DNA from: Puniceicoccaceae bacterium
GTDB taxonomy: Bacteria > Verrucomicrobiota > Verrucomicrobiae > Opitutales > Coraliomargaritaceae
DNA: 11,015 bases
Reading direction: 5' to 3'
Assembly: GCA_902516225.1 (NCBI GenBank)
Contig: CABXXS010000030.1
Span: forward strand, 1 to 11,015
Shown here piece after piece: positions 1-7,337 of this stretch (positions within the stretch are counted from its first letter, which is position 1; every line of letters begins with the position of its first letter). The notes under the pieces were generated by a model. The model had not been told where the DNA came from. It ran no database searches and worked only from the letters and a program-made list of their open reading frames with translations. Both the position numbers and the translations under genes were made by a program.

Positions 1-225
1 CCCGTAGACCCAAAAGCATAGGGTGCTAGCTAAGAGAAAACTTAGTAGCCATATGATATTGTGCTGACGTTTTGTTAGTAGGCTGACTACTGCCATAAAA
101 ATAGCGATTAAGAGTACTATTTCCACTTGTGGTTCTAGCTCACGAGCCAGGCAAAACCCTATCACCATTCCGGGAATAAAAAATAGGGCTGGCGCGCGAT
201 CAGGGATAAGACTTTGGCTACTCAT
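1..225 (-). CDS. Polytopic membrane protein, N-terminal fragment; ComEC/Rec2-like
   Basis: The reading frame is open from an ATG at 225 to the window edge, giving 75 N-terminal residues; the rest lies outside. Three hydrophobic stretches are visible, at about residues 13-29 (contains PGMVIGFCLA), 35-50 and 57-75, with a short charged loop (TKRQH) before the third. A proline-rich entry into the first helix with a glycine-containing core, followed by two more short helices, is how ComEC/Rec2 DNA-uptake channel proteins begin (the DUF4131 region), so that is my best guess. The diagnostic competence and metallo-beta-lactamase domains are not in view, and any multi-pass membrane protein could start this way. 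No clear ribosome binding site precedes the ATG. The gene is divergent from the YvlD-like gene at 390. I am fairly sure it is coding and unsure of the family. Confidence 0.5.
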   Translation of the reverse strand, partial: MSSQSLIPDRAPALFFIPGMVIGFCLARELEPQVEIVLLIAIFMAVVSLLTKRQHNIIWLLSFLLASTLCFWVYG

Positions 226-258
226 TAGCTTAAAACTTTCGTCTTGTTAGATCTTGTA

Positions 259-287
259 AGTATAAAATGTGTAAACTAATTTAAGAA
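259..287 (-). promoter_or_regulatory. Weak candidate promoter for the ComEC-like gene
   Basis: Read on the minus strand, TATACT (264-259, five of six consensus bases) lies 17 bases after TTCTTA (287-282, three of six). Transcription would begin about 27 bases before the ATG at 225. The -35 match is poor, so this rests mainly on the -10 element and its position. Confidence 0.22.
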
Positions 288-361
288 TATGTTTAGTGGA
301 GGTATTAGGTTCAAAATTTTGAGGGTGCTCACGCTGTTTAAGTCTTAATTATAGGTTAATT

Positions 362-367
362 TATACT
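362..367 (+). promoter_or_regulatory. Candidate -10 element for the YvlD-like gene
   Basis: TATACT matches five of six consensus -10 bases. Transcription would start near 374. That falls after the possible TTG start at 372 and before the ATG at 390, so it favours the ATG. No convincing -35 element was found upstream. Confidence 0.3.
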
Positions 368-389
368 ACATTTGACCAAGACAAAAATA

Positions 390-848
390 ATGAAACTTAA
401 ACAAATTTTAAAGAGCTGGCTTTTAATCGCTGTGGGCGTACTTATTGCCTCTAATATGTTTGAAGGTATTCGGTATACCGATTCGGGCGCACTGCTCGTT
501 GTAGTATTTCTTTTAAGCCTTTGTAACGTTTTCCTCAAGCCTTTGCTCCTGCTCTTTGCTTTTCCATTTATAATTCTATCCTTTGGCCTAGGGATATGGT
601 TAATCAATGCCTTGTTATTTCTACTTGTAGCTAACTTAGTTGATGGCTTCACCGTGGATAGCCTTGGTTATGCTCTAGCGGGTGCCTTCGTTGTAAGTCT
701 GACAGGCGCGTGTGCTAATATACTTTTTGGAAAAAATGGACTACAAGTGCATACTACCTATAATAAAAGTAGCAGAGAAGAGCCTACGGTCTCCCGCACT
801 AGAGGAAGAGGAAAGTCCCTAAATGATGATGACGTTATTGATATCTAG
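390..848 (+). CDS. YvlD-like small membrane protein (phage_holin_4_2 family)
   Basis: This 152-residue inner-membrane protein has four hydrophobic segments, at about residues 10-24, 34-50, 52-80 (probably a tight pair) and 92-113, then a polar basic-acidic tail ending in DDDVIDI. The order of an NVFLKP turn, a FPF turn, a WLINAL helix and a DGFTV loop is the layout of the phage_holin_4_2/YvlD family. Despite the name, most members are chromosomal membrane proteins of unknown role, not phage lysis holins, and nothing phage-like surrounds this one. The frame extends upstream to a TTG at 372, but I chose the ATG at 390 because a -10 element at 362-367 would start transcription after that TTG. 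There is no good ribosome binding site for either start. The family call is fairly firm; the function is unknown. Confidence 0.8.
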   Translation: MKLKQILKSWLLIAVGVLIASNMFEGIRYTDSGALLVVVFLLSLCNVFLKPLLLLFAFPFIILSFGLGIWLINALLFLLVANLVDGFTVDSLGYALAGAFVVSLTGACANILFGKNGLQVHTTYNKSSREEPTVSRTRGRGKSLNDDDVIDI

Positions 849-1008
849 GCTTTTCTACCAGGTAGTGTAGGGCGAAAAATAGAGGATTTTGGCTTAATTT
901 GGTCTTTTTGCTAGGTAGTTTTCCTCAACATTGTCTAAATACTATGTTTCTAGTGTATGCTGCGCGTGCTTGACTCTAAGCCCATCTTGCAGTTTGTAAT
1001 TCGCATAT
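849..1008. other. Intergenic region before lpd
   Basis: This is a 160-bp gap. It holds a small CTAC-CAG-GTAG inverted repeat at 855-865, too short to call a terminator, and a related CTAGGTAG at about 912-919. The lpd promoter candidate lies at its right end. No other structure was recognised. Confidence 0.4.
970..1000 (+). promoter_or_regulatory. Candidate lpd promoter
   Basis: TTGACT (970-975, five of six consensus bases) and TGTAAT (995-1000, five of six) are separated by 19 bases, slightly longer than ideal. A start point near 1007 would leave almost no 5' leader before the ATG at 1009. That fits the absence of a Shine-Dalgarno sequence. Confidence 0.33.
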
Positions 1009-2406
1009 ATGTCCTCTAGTACAAAATACGATTTCGTTGTTATTGGCGGTGGGCCTGCCGGTTATGCAGCAGCTATACGCGCAGGCCAACTTGGAAAAAA
1101 AGTTGCCTGTGTGGAACAAGAACGCCCCGGTGGCACTTGTTTGAATTGGGGATGTATTCCATCGAAAGCACTGCTAAAGAGTGCGGAGCTATATAATAAG
1201 ATGCAGCACAGCGAAGACCTCGGGATTACGGTAAAAGATCTCGATTACGATTTTAGTAAGATTATCGGCCGATCGCGTGACGTGGCGGACACTATGGCCA
1301 AAGGCATCGGCTTTCTTTTTAAGAAAAATAAAGTCGATCACATCATCGGTACAGGTATGATTAATGTGCCAGGCATGATCGAGATCACTTCTGGCAAAGA
1401 TAAGGGCACTCTTCTTTCTGCAGAGAAGACACTGATTGCTACTGGATGTAAGCCTCGCAGCTTGCCGAACCTTGAGCTTGATGGTGAGCGCGTGATGACT
1501 TCCCGCCAAGCGCTGGAAATGAAGAATCAGCCCAAATCAATCGTCATCGTAGGCGCAGGTGCTATCGGTGCAGAATTTGCCTATTTCTTGAATGCTTTTG
1601 GAACCAAAGTCACACTGGTAGAAATGCTCGATCAGGTCCTTCCGGTAGAAGATCATGAAACAGCAGCAGTCGTAGAAAAATCTTTCAAAAAAAATGGTAT
1701 AGATTGCCGTGTCTCTACGGCTGTGGAGAACATCAAGGTCAACGCTAAGGGCGTGAAAATGGATCTAGTAAAGGCAGAGAAGAGCGAAAGTATTTCAGCG
1801 GATTCTATACTGCTAGCCATTGGAGTTGTAGCTAATACGGAAGGGTTGCTGTCCCCACGTGCTAAGCTTGAGATGGACCGTGGTTACATAAAAGTTGACG
1901 AGAATTACGAATCCTCTGCGAAAGGAATCTATGCCGCAGGTGACATCATTGGACCACCTTGGCTTGCACATGTTGCTACATTCGAAGCGATTCAAGCCGT
2001 TAATGGGATGTTTGGCCATGCCAAGCCAGAGCGTGTCACACAGTTCCCAGGATGTACTTACTGCCTCCCACAGGTAGCTTCTATAGGTAAGACCGAGAGA
2101 AAGCTCAAAGAAGAGGGCGTTGAATATAAAGTAGGAAAATTTCCTTTTCAGGCTTCTGGTAAAGCCGTTGCTTCAAATCAGCCAGAAGGTTTCGTAAAAA
2201 TGCTGGTCGATCCAAAATATGGCGAAATACTAGGGGCGCACATTGTCGGCTCTGATGCTACTGAAATGATCGCTGAATATGGTCTTGGCATGAAGCTCGA
2301 AGTTACCGCAGGTGAGATTCACAATACTATACATGCTCATCCTACCCTTAGCGAGGCTGTCATGGAAGCGGCCGCTAGCGTCTTCGGTGAAGCTATCCAT
2401 ATTTAA
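1009..2406 (+). CDS. lpdA: Dihydrolipoyl dehydrogenase (E3)
   Basis: This flavoprotein reoxidises the dihydrolipoamide of the pyruvate and 2-oxoglutarate dehydrogenase complexes and of the glycine cleavage system, passing electrons through FAD to NAD+. At 465 residues it has the usual E3 length. The FAD-binding GGGPAG loop is at 13-18, and the redox-active disulfide C44-x4-C49 lies in GGTCLNWGCIPSK. The NAD-binding GAGAIGAE motif begins at 182, and the second FAD motif (AAGD, 309-312) precedes the helix contacting the flavin. The C-terminal dimerisation domain carries the catalytic pair H444 and E449 in HPTLSE. All key residues are present. The ATG at 1009 puts the FAD motif at its normal distance from the N-terminus. 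No E1 or E2 gene lies nearby, so this E3 is probably shared between complexes. A hairpin at 2419-2452 follows the stop codon. Confidence 0.96.
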   Translation: MSSSTKYDFVVIGGGPAGYAAAIRAGQLGKKVACVEQERPGGTCLNWGCIPSKALLKSAELYNKMQHSEDLGITVKDLDYDFSKIIGRSRDVADTMAKGIGFLFKKNKVDHIIGTGMINVPGMIEITSGKDKGTLLSAEKTLIATGCKPRSLPNLELDGERVMTSRQALEMKNQPKSIVIVGAGAIGAEFAYFLNAFGTKVTLVEMLDQVLPVEDHETAAVVEKSFKKNGIDCRVSTAVENIKVNAKGVKMDLVKAEKSESISADSILLAIGVVANTEGLLSPRAKLEMDRGYIKVDENYESSAKGIYAAGDIIGPPWLAHVATFEAIQAVNGMFGHAKPERVTQFPGCTYCLPQVASIGKTERKLKEEGVEYKVGKFPFQASGKAVASNQPEGFVKMLVDPKYGEILGAHIVGSDATEMIAEYGLGMKLEVTAGEIHNTIHAHPTLSEAVMEAAASVFGEAIHI

Positions 2407-2418
2407 ATAAGACACGCT

Positions 2419-2452
2419 TTCGGCTGCTCAATTGCCATAGGCGGCTGCCGAA
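2419..2452. terminator. Putative bidirectional terminator between lpd and the L,D-transpeptidase gene
   Basis: TTCGGC (2419-2424) and GCCGAA (2447-2452) form a six-pair stem, with a small GCC-ATA-GGC element inside the loop. It sits between two convergent stop codons (2406 and 2458), where a shared terminator is expected. There is no clear T-run on either side, so its efficiency is uncertain. Confidence 0.4.
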
Positions 2453-2457
2453 TCTGC

Positions 2458-2996
2458 TTAGCGAATCCAGACTAGATCTCCCTCTTTAACACAGCTAAAG
2501 AGCTTGATTATATCACTATTTATCATTTCTACGCAGCCGCCACTAAACGACTGGCCTATGCGTTCTTCATGATTTGTTCCGTGTATATATATATAGCGCT
2601 CGTATGAATCACAGCTAGGCCCGGAGTTAAGGCCTGGTTCCATGCCGCGCAGACGCAGGATGCGACTAGTAATTAAGTTTGTAGTAGCTTGCTCGGATGA
2701 AAACTCTCCGAAGAGTTTTCCAGTGGCTTCGCGCCCTTTGAAGACCATGCCTTCTGGAGCGCCAGTTCCAATTTTATCAGCTATGGCATGAAGGCCAGTA
2801 GGAGTGCCATAAGAATCAGCCTTGCAGGAGGGAGGGTTTCTTGATGTAGAGATGGCAAAAATTTGCGAAACCATTTCATGCTCGAGTAGCGCCATTGTTT
2901 GTGTTTGAATCGATACGATCAAGCGCTGATCTGTAGGTATGATTGACAAGGTGGCGCAGGACTGATTAATACGCGCGTTTTCCTCTATAAAATCAA

Positions 2997-3003
<7 letters not shown>
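2458..3003 (-). CDS. L,D-transpeptidase, YkuD domain, no signal peptide
   Basis: YkuD-fold enzymes cross-link peptidoglycan stem peptides or attach proteins to them, through a cysteine attacking the bond after diaminopimelate. The 181 residues are almost all catalytic domain: an early strand (about 27-52, ending in ISTS), the YGTPTGLHAI loop (65-74), a KIGTGAPEG segment, then YIYIHGT with H141 and SGGCVEM with S154 and nucleophile C157. The H and [S/T]xGC spacing matches the family. The position two after the cysteine is Glu159, where GCIRM-type motifs have Arg. No signal peptide is visible. That is also true of a proteobacterial subfamily with the same KIG-G-P and YIYIHGT layout, so it need not mean a wrong start. 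The ATG at 3003 lies inside the first codons of asd on the opposite strand. Its 3' end faces lpd. The fold is clear; the exact substrate is not. Confidence 0.88.
2943..2970 (+). promoter_or_regulatory. Candidate asd promoter inside the divergent transpeptidase gene
   Basis: A perfect TTGACA (2943-2948) is followed after 16 bases by ATTAAT (2965-2970, four of six consensus bases). A start point near 2977 gives a leader of about 20 bases before the asd ATG at 2997. Because asd and the transpeptidase gene overlap at their starts, this promoter must lie within the transpeptidase coding sequence. Confidence 0.38.
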
Positions 3004-4034
<1,031 letters not shown>

Positions 4035-4037
4035 TGC

Positions 4038-4130
4038 CTTATAAATTAGTTCGAGGCGCATACGAATACTCTTTTTCATCTCACATTCTTTAATACGGGT
4101 CCGTAGCTCAGCGGTTAGAGCAGGGGACTC
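4038..4130 (+). repeat. Direct repeat, copy 1: tRNA leader plus 5' half of tRNA
   Basis: This 93-bp segment recurs at 5288-5380, offset by exactly 1250 bp, with mismatches only at 4042, 4055, 4076, 4100 and 4102. It comprises about 59 bases of upstream leader, presumably the tRNA promoter region, and the first 34 bases of a tRNA gene up to the anticodon loop. Leader and gene are conserved to a similar degree, so the duplication covered the whole transcription unit, not only the tRNA body. Confidence 0.9.
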
Positions 4131-4137
4131 CTAGGTC
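4097..4137 (+). pseudogene. Truncated tRNA (CAU type), copy 1, broken at the anticodon
   Basis: The sequence starts with acceptor strand GGGTCCG, then TA, a full D arm (GCTC-AGCGGTTA-GAGC) and the anticodon 5' stem GGGGA with CTC. It then jumps to CTAGGTC. Compared with copy 2, seven bases (ATAATCC) are missing, including two of the three anticodon bases and part of the 3' stem. After GGTC all resemblance ends, so there is no T arm or 3' acceptor strand. It cannot give a functional tRNA. It probably marks the left edge of an insertion next to asd. Confidence 0.85.
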
Positions 4138-4262
4138 AATATCTTTGTGTAAGGAAGGGGTATGTTAAGGATGCTGATTATTGAATTAGAGAATTTACCC
4201 AATTACCATATCAAGAATTAGAAGAAATTGACTTTTTATAAGCTAATAAATAATTTTGTAGT
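4131..4262. other. Unassigned AT-rich segment after the broken tRNA; possible peptide and gene remnant
   Basis: AAGGAAGG at 4151-4158 precedes an ATG at 4162 that opens a 19-codon ORF (4162-4221). In another frame the region ends with codons reading LPYQELEEIDFL before a TAA at about 4240, which resembles the tail of a protein. Neither is long enough to call a gene. They may be debris from a deleted gene at the element boundary. The right end carries the promoter candidate for the next gene. Confidence 0.3.
4228..4254 (+). promoter_or_regulatory. Candidate promoter for the aromatic-repeat secreted protein
   Basis: TTGACT (4228-4233, five of six) and AATAAT (4249-4254, five of six) are 15 bases apart, on the short side. 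A start near 4261 would make the mRNA nearly leaderless. An alternative -10, TATAAG at 4237-4242, lacks a matching -35. Confidence 0.28.
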
Positions 4263-5273
4263 ATGATTTCTATAAAAAAATTAATACTCACATTTTGCTT
4301 TCTTTTCACTAGCTTTTTATTTGCGTGGCAGCCATCTGGCTGGGTTTACCAACTTGGCAATTATCATTATGATTTGCAATCAGGCAAATGGTACTACACA
4401 GACACATCTTGGGATTTTTGGTACACTGGTATGTCAGAGCAGGGTTGGACGAAAGAACCAACCGACGGATGGAATTACTACACATGGCCTTACTTTTGGT
4501 CTAACACTCTAAATGAATGGTGTTTCGCATCTCCAGACCCAGGTCCAGCAGCTTATGTTGTTAGCCTAGCTACAGGACAATGGAGTATATTTGGTTACGA
4601 AGTTGATACTTCATATGCGCCTAGCTCAATCGAAGAAGGAGCTGTAATTGAAGAAACCGATGATTCTTATTCGTCCAGTGACACTATTAGTTTTGCACTC
4701 GGAAATAATGAATACATAGAATTTAATAAAAATTTAAATTGGGTAGACGTGGGCTCTTTAAATTATGCCCTGACCACTGCTAACTCTGCAGCGGTAGTAT
4801 ATACTTTTACATCTGTAGAGCTAGACGATGGAGGATTATATATAAACGATACTCCGAGCACAATAGAATCTACTATAGTCTTTAACTCTAATAGTACGTA
4901 CACTACAGATTATGGTTTATCAGGTACTATAACAGCTTCACAAGATGTAGCGCTTACTTCTGTAGTTGGTTACTCCGTAATCCTCGATTCATACGATGGT
5001 GAAACAGTTACTTTAGATATGTATACTGACCTAAGCGGTACTGCTGCTTTTGGTATGGATGGGTCAACCGCTCCATTTACTTACACTTATGAAAAGGAAG
5101 GTCCACGTGAAGGCAATGTTGCCGCAAATGTTGCTGAAGGTGCAAATATTGTTGCACTTGGATTTTATTATCTGACTTCTACTAACGGTTATTATTATGG
5201 AACTGTTGAAGGTTCAGGAGTAGATGCTGATTCAGGGTATGATTGGGGCACCTTTGAATTACAACCAGATTAA
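4263..5273 (+). CDS. Secreted aromatic-repeat protein of unknown function
   Basis: I do not recognise a named family. The 336-residue protein begins with a clear signal peptide: two lysines, a hydrophobic core and a likely cut after A21. The next 90 residues are exceptionally rich in Trp and Tyr and contain three copies of a short motif of about 11 residues with an aromatic or hydrophobic pair, a small loop and a Trp: HYDLQSGKWYY (35-45), FWSNTLNEWCF (78-88) and VVSLATGQWSI (99-109). The layout recalls cell-wall or carbohydrate-binding repeats, without the exact choline-binding signature. After an acidic linker (about 113-137), residues 138-336 are Thr/Ser/Gly-rich and look beta-stranded, with few charges. 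No anchor or membrane segment follows, so it is probably exported. It is the only gene between the two tRNA-leader repeats, which makes it likely cargo or an inserted gene. A surface-binding role is inference. Confidence 0.8.
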   Translation: MISIKKLILTFCFLFTSFLFAWQPSGWVYQLGNYHYDLQSGKWYYTDTSWDFWYTGMSEQGWTKEPTDGWNYYTWPYFWSNTLNEWCFASPDPGPAAYVVSLATGQWSIFGYEVDTSYAPSSIEEGAVIEETDDSYSSSDTISFALGNNEYIEFNKNLNWVDVGSLNYALTTANSAAVVYTFTSVELDDGGLYINDTPSTIESTIVFNSNSTYTTDYGLSGTITASQDVALTSVVGYSVILDSYDGETVTLDMYTDLSGTAAFGMDGSTAPFTYTYEKEGPREGNVAANVAEGANIVALGFYYLTSTNGYYYGTVEGSGVDADSGYDWGTFELQPD

Positions 5274-5287
5274 ATGAGTGATTAGCG

Positions 5288-5419
<132 letters not shown>

Positions 5420-5435
5420 AAGTAAATAATTGATG

Positions 5436-5460
5436 TAAATTGCTGATTTGCAACAATTTA
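5436..5460 (+). terminator. Weak hairpin after the tRNA copy
   Basis: TAAATTG (5436-5442) pairs with CAATTTA (5454-5460) around an 11-base loop, followed by the T-rich run TTTTATTTTA. The stem is entirely weak apart from one G-C pair, so it is at best an inefficient terminator for the tRNA unit. Confidence 0.25.
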
Positions 5461-5479
5461 TTTTATTTTATCCCCTTTT

Positions 5480-5617
5480 TTATTGAGGAAGTTTTGAGCC
5501 AAGCTTTGGTTGGCTATCATGCCACTTTATGCAGTTCTGGGTGAGTGTCTGGGTGAGTGAAGTAGGGAGGCGGGGGTCTACTACTACTTTTTCATCTGGA
5601 CCAGAAACTATATCCAT
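5480..5617 (-). pseudogene. 45-codon ORF, possible tail of a decayed tyrosine integrase
   Basis: An ATG at 5617 opens 45 codons ending at 5480, preceded by AAGGGG (5629-5624) at a good distance of six bases. The product is polar, with a short repeated SLTQTLTQ and an ending rich in Lys, Pro and Gln. Such T/Q-rich, poorly conserved tails are common at the C-termini of tyrosine recombinases. The position about 60 bp from a tRNA T arm, pointing towards it, is where an island integrase would end. A TGA lies in frame 11 codons upstream of the ATG and there is no catalytic RxxHxxY region, so if it is an integrase remnant only the end survives. It could equally be a small independent gene. The family assignment is inference. 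Confidence 0.33.
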
Positions 5618-5623
5618 TTTGTA

Positions 5624-5643
5624 CCCCTTAAAAATTTTAGGGG
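5624..5643. repeat. 20-base imperfect inverted repeat, CCCC-(AT)-GGGG
   Basis: CCCCTT at the left and AGGGG at the right bracket an A/T core, giving eight pairs with one T-T mismatch. On the minus strand one arm contains the AAGGGG ribosome binding site of the 45-codon ORF. On the plus strand it lies just upstream of the operon promoter candidate. It could be an operator or an mRNA hairpin. Confidence 0.45.
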
Positions 5644-5654
5644 CTCAAAGGATT

Positions 5655-5684
5655 TTTACTAAGATTATCTTTTCTTCTAATAAT
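5655..5684 (+). promoter_or_regulatory. Candidate promoter of the accessory operon
   Basis: TTTACT (5655-5660, four of six consensus bases) and AATAAT (5679-5684, five of six) are separated by 18 bases. A start near 5691 leaves a leader of about 16 bases that includes AGGA at 5701-5704. All genes from 5707 to the window end lie downstream on the same strand. Confidence 0.33.
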
Positions 5685-5706
5685 TTATTTATTAAGAATT
5701 AGGAAA

Positions 5707-5952
5707 GTGAGTAATAAAAAGCATATCCGAGTTAAATTAATACAATTATTCGGTGAAGAAAAGGGTACTAGTATATTTAAAAGAGCTCTCATTGTTGCAG
5801 CTAAGAATAATACATGCTTCGAGGATGAAGTAGTAAACCAGACGAAAGGAAAGCTACGACGAATACAGGATCTTCAAGATCAATGTAGGGAAGAAAGAGT
5901 ATCAGTCTATACTGTTAGTGCAGGGCTCCCAAGTTTGGGTAAAAAACGGTAA
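5707..5952 (+). CDS. Small basic protein of unknown function (81 aa)
   Basis: I do not recognise this protein. It starts with GTG at 5707; AGGA at 5701-5704 lies just in front, with a spacing of two bases that is shorter than ideal. The product is basic and mostly helical in appearance: an N-terminal amphipathic stretch (HIRVKLIQLFGEEKG), a middle segment (RALIVAAKNN), then a charged segment rich in Lys, Arg, Gln and Glu (about 42-66). There is no signal peptide, membrane segment or cysteine pattern. As the first gene of the accessory operon and about this size, it could be a regulator or an antitoxin-like protein. No helix-turn-helix or other DNA-binding motif is clear enough to support either. 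The next gene starts 14 bases after its stop codon. Confidence 0.6.
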   Translation: MSNKKHIRVKLIQLFGEEKGTSIFKRALIVAAKNNTCFEDEVVNQTKGKLRRIQDLQDQCREERVSVYTVSAGLPSLGKKR

Positions 5953-5966
5953 TTTGGAGTATTTAT

Positions 5967-7337
5967 TTGGTGCACATAATAAGATTTAGAAAAAATATTA
6001 ATTATTTATTAGTTGTCTATGCCATGTGTGCGCAGGTGGCTGAAGCTTCTAAAGAGGTTAAATACAGCTTTTTCCAAGAACCGTATGTTAGTCCTATTAT
6101 AATTGAGCACATGGTTGGCCCAATTAGCGATACAGGGGTTAACACAATTGCTTACAATCTTTCAAAAGCGCAGGATTCAAATCAATACCATGGCCCTGAC
6201 TATCGCTTGGTTCATTATCCTTCAGGCCTTGAGCACACCCGTATCAGGACCGAGTTTTATGACCACTGGGTAAGGGTGGATTATCCAGATGGCACAGCCT
6301 TTGAATATCAGGCAGTTCACAGAGGAGAAGATGGCACTATTTACCTCACTTGCAGGGAGTATGTTACAGGTTCTGCTGGATTATTTGTGCATAATTTAGC
6401 TGTCAGGCTTAAGGAAGATAGCATTAAGATCTATCAAGAGGACGGCTCTTTCAAAGATCAGGCTTACCAAAAGCTAGAGTATGTAAGAGTTCTACCTAGT
6501 GAATTTTTTCAGATAGAAGACCGCTTCAAAAAAATGAATTTGTCATTCATGGGTTATTTTGAGGACAAATACAAAGTAAGTTTGTTCTTAGAACCATGGC
6601 AGCAGCGCAGAGGTGGCATTGATTGTTATGCAATCTATTATATCACTAACATCGAGACTATGAAGAAGGGGTATCTTCATATTGGTAATGTAAATGTAGA
6701 AAAAGAGTTATTGATAGATCATCTTACTATTCATGAAGATGGCCACCCAATTGAGATAAACCAAGACGCACCTGAGTTTTTCATGCCCGTGCAGTATTCA
6801 CCCACAATAATTAGCACTGAAAGCGAAAATGTATTGGAGGATATAGGTGGTTTGTTTAATTTTGCTGATGTCGATTTTGACGGAGAAAGTGAGTTTATAG
6901 TGGTTAGTAATTTCCAAGGACAAAGGCATAATGATGAATTTGTTGTTTGCGATCTTGAGGCACTAAGTGGTGAACACGATTGGGAATGGGGTGAGTGGAT
7001 GCCTGCTACATTAGTTGAGCTCAGGAGAAAAGAAGCACCGCCTCTTAACTACCTTGACGAATGGAGTACTGTAGATCTTTCAAAAAAATTCATCGAGAAT
7101 CACTGCTCAGGAAGTGCGGTTGATTCGCACACTGATGAGTATGAGTGGATACAGGGAGCCCCAAATGATGGCTGGATGTTAGTCCGAAAAGTAGGGTGCT
7201 CTCGTACTGACGATATCTTAGATGGTAAGTACCTGTCTTTTGATTATAAGTACAAGAATACTAAGAATGAAGACGGCAGCTGGAGCTCTGAGAAAGTAGT
7301 CCTAGAGGAAGAGCTCAAATCAATGTATGATGAATAA
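5967..7337 (+). CDS. Exported protein of unknown function with an EF-hand-like DxDxDG loop
   Basis: The 456-residue product starts at TTG 5967; GGAG at 5955-5958 gives a spacing of eight bases, better than for the GTG at 5970. A basic start (RFRKN) and hydrophobic core ending in VAEA suggest a signal peptide cut near residue 27. The mature part is acidic, rich in Tyr, Phe, Asp and Glu, and has several cysteines that could form disulfides in the periplasm. Residues 301-309 read DVDFDGESE, a calcium-loop-like pattern within FNFADVDFDGESEFIVV. That context resembles FG-GAP/VCBS-like and XAC2610-type secreted proteins. There are no catalytic motifs that I know. Its last 11 bases overlap the next gene, which also encodes an exported protein, so the two are probably translated together. 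The function is unknown. Confidence 0.72.
   Translation: MVHIIRFRKNINYLLVVYAMCAQVAEASKEVKYSFFQEPYVSPIIIEHMVGPISDTGVNTIAYNLSKAQDSNQYHGPDYRLVHYPSGLEHTRIRTEFYDHWVRVDYPDGTAFEYQAVHRGEDGTIYLTCREYVTGSAGLFVHNLAVRLKEDSIKIYQEDGSFKDQAYQKLEYVRVLPSEFFQIEDRFKKMNLSFMGYFEDKYKVSLFLEPWQQRRGGIDCYAIYYITNIETMKKGYLHIGNVNVEKELLIDHLTIHEDGHPIEINQDAPEFFMPVQYSPTIISTESENVLEDIGGLFNFADVDFDGESEFIVVSNFQGQRHNDEFVVCDLEALSGEHDWEWGEWMPATLVELRRKEAPPLNYLDEWSTVDLSKKFIENHCSGSAVDSHTDEYEWIQGAPNDGWMLVRKVGCSRTDDILDGKYLSFDYKYKNTKNEDGSWSSEKVVLEEELKSMYDE

Noticed and set aside
356..652. 98-codon minus-strand ORF opposite the YvlD-like gene
   Set aside because: It is a shadow of a well-supported membrane protein gene, with a composition unlike a real protein and no ribosome binding site.
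390..848. YvlD-like gene as a phage lysis holin
   Set aside because: The family name is misleading; no endolysin, spanin or phage structural gene is nearby and the setting is chromosomal.
1189..1509. 106-codon minus-strand ORF inside lpd
   Set aside because: It lies wholly within a clear lpd coding sequence whose active-site motifs are all on the other strand.
4091..4098. TAATACGG before both tRNA copies, resembling the start of a T7-type phage promoter
   Set aside because: Only the first seven bases agree, and the place is the tRNA 5' boundary; it is more likely processing or leader sequence.
4162..4221. 19-codon ORF with AAGGAAGG in front, as a possible leader peptide
   Set aside because: It is too short to support, has no attenuator-like structure after it, and lies in probable junction debris.
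4321..4512. 63-codon plus-strand ORF in another frame of the secreted protein
   Set aside because: It is a frame shadow; the aromatic-repeat frame has the signal peptide and continues for 336 codons.
5707..7337. The 81-aa protein and its neighbour as a toxin-antitoxin pair
   Set aside because: The larger protein is exported with a signal peptide and 456 residues long, which does not fit, and the small one has no recognisable antitoxin fold.
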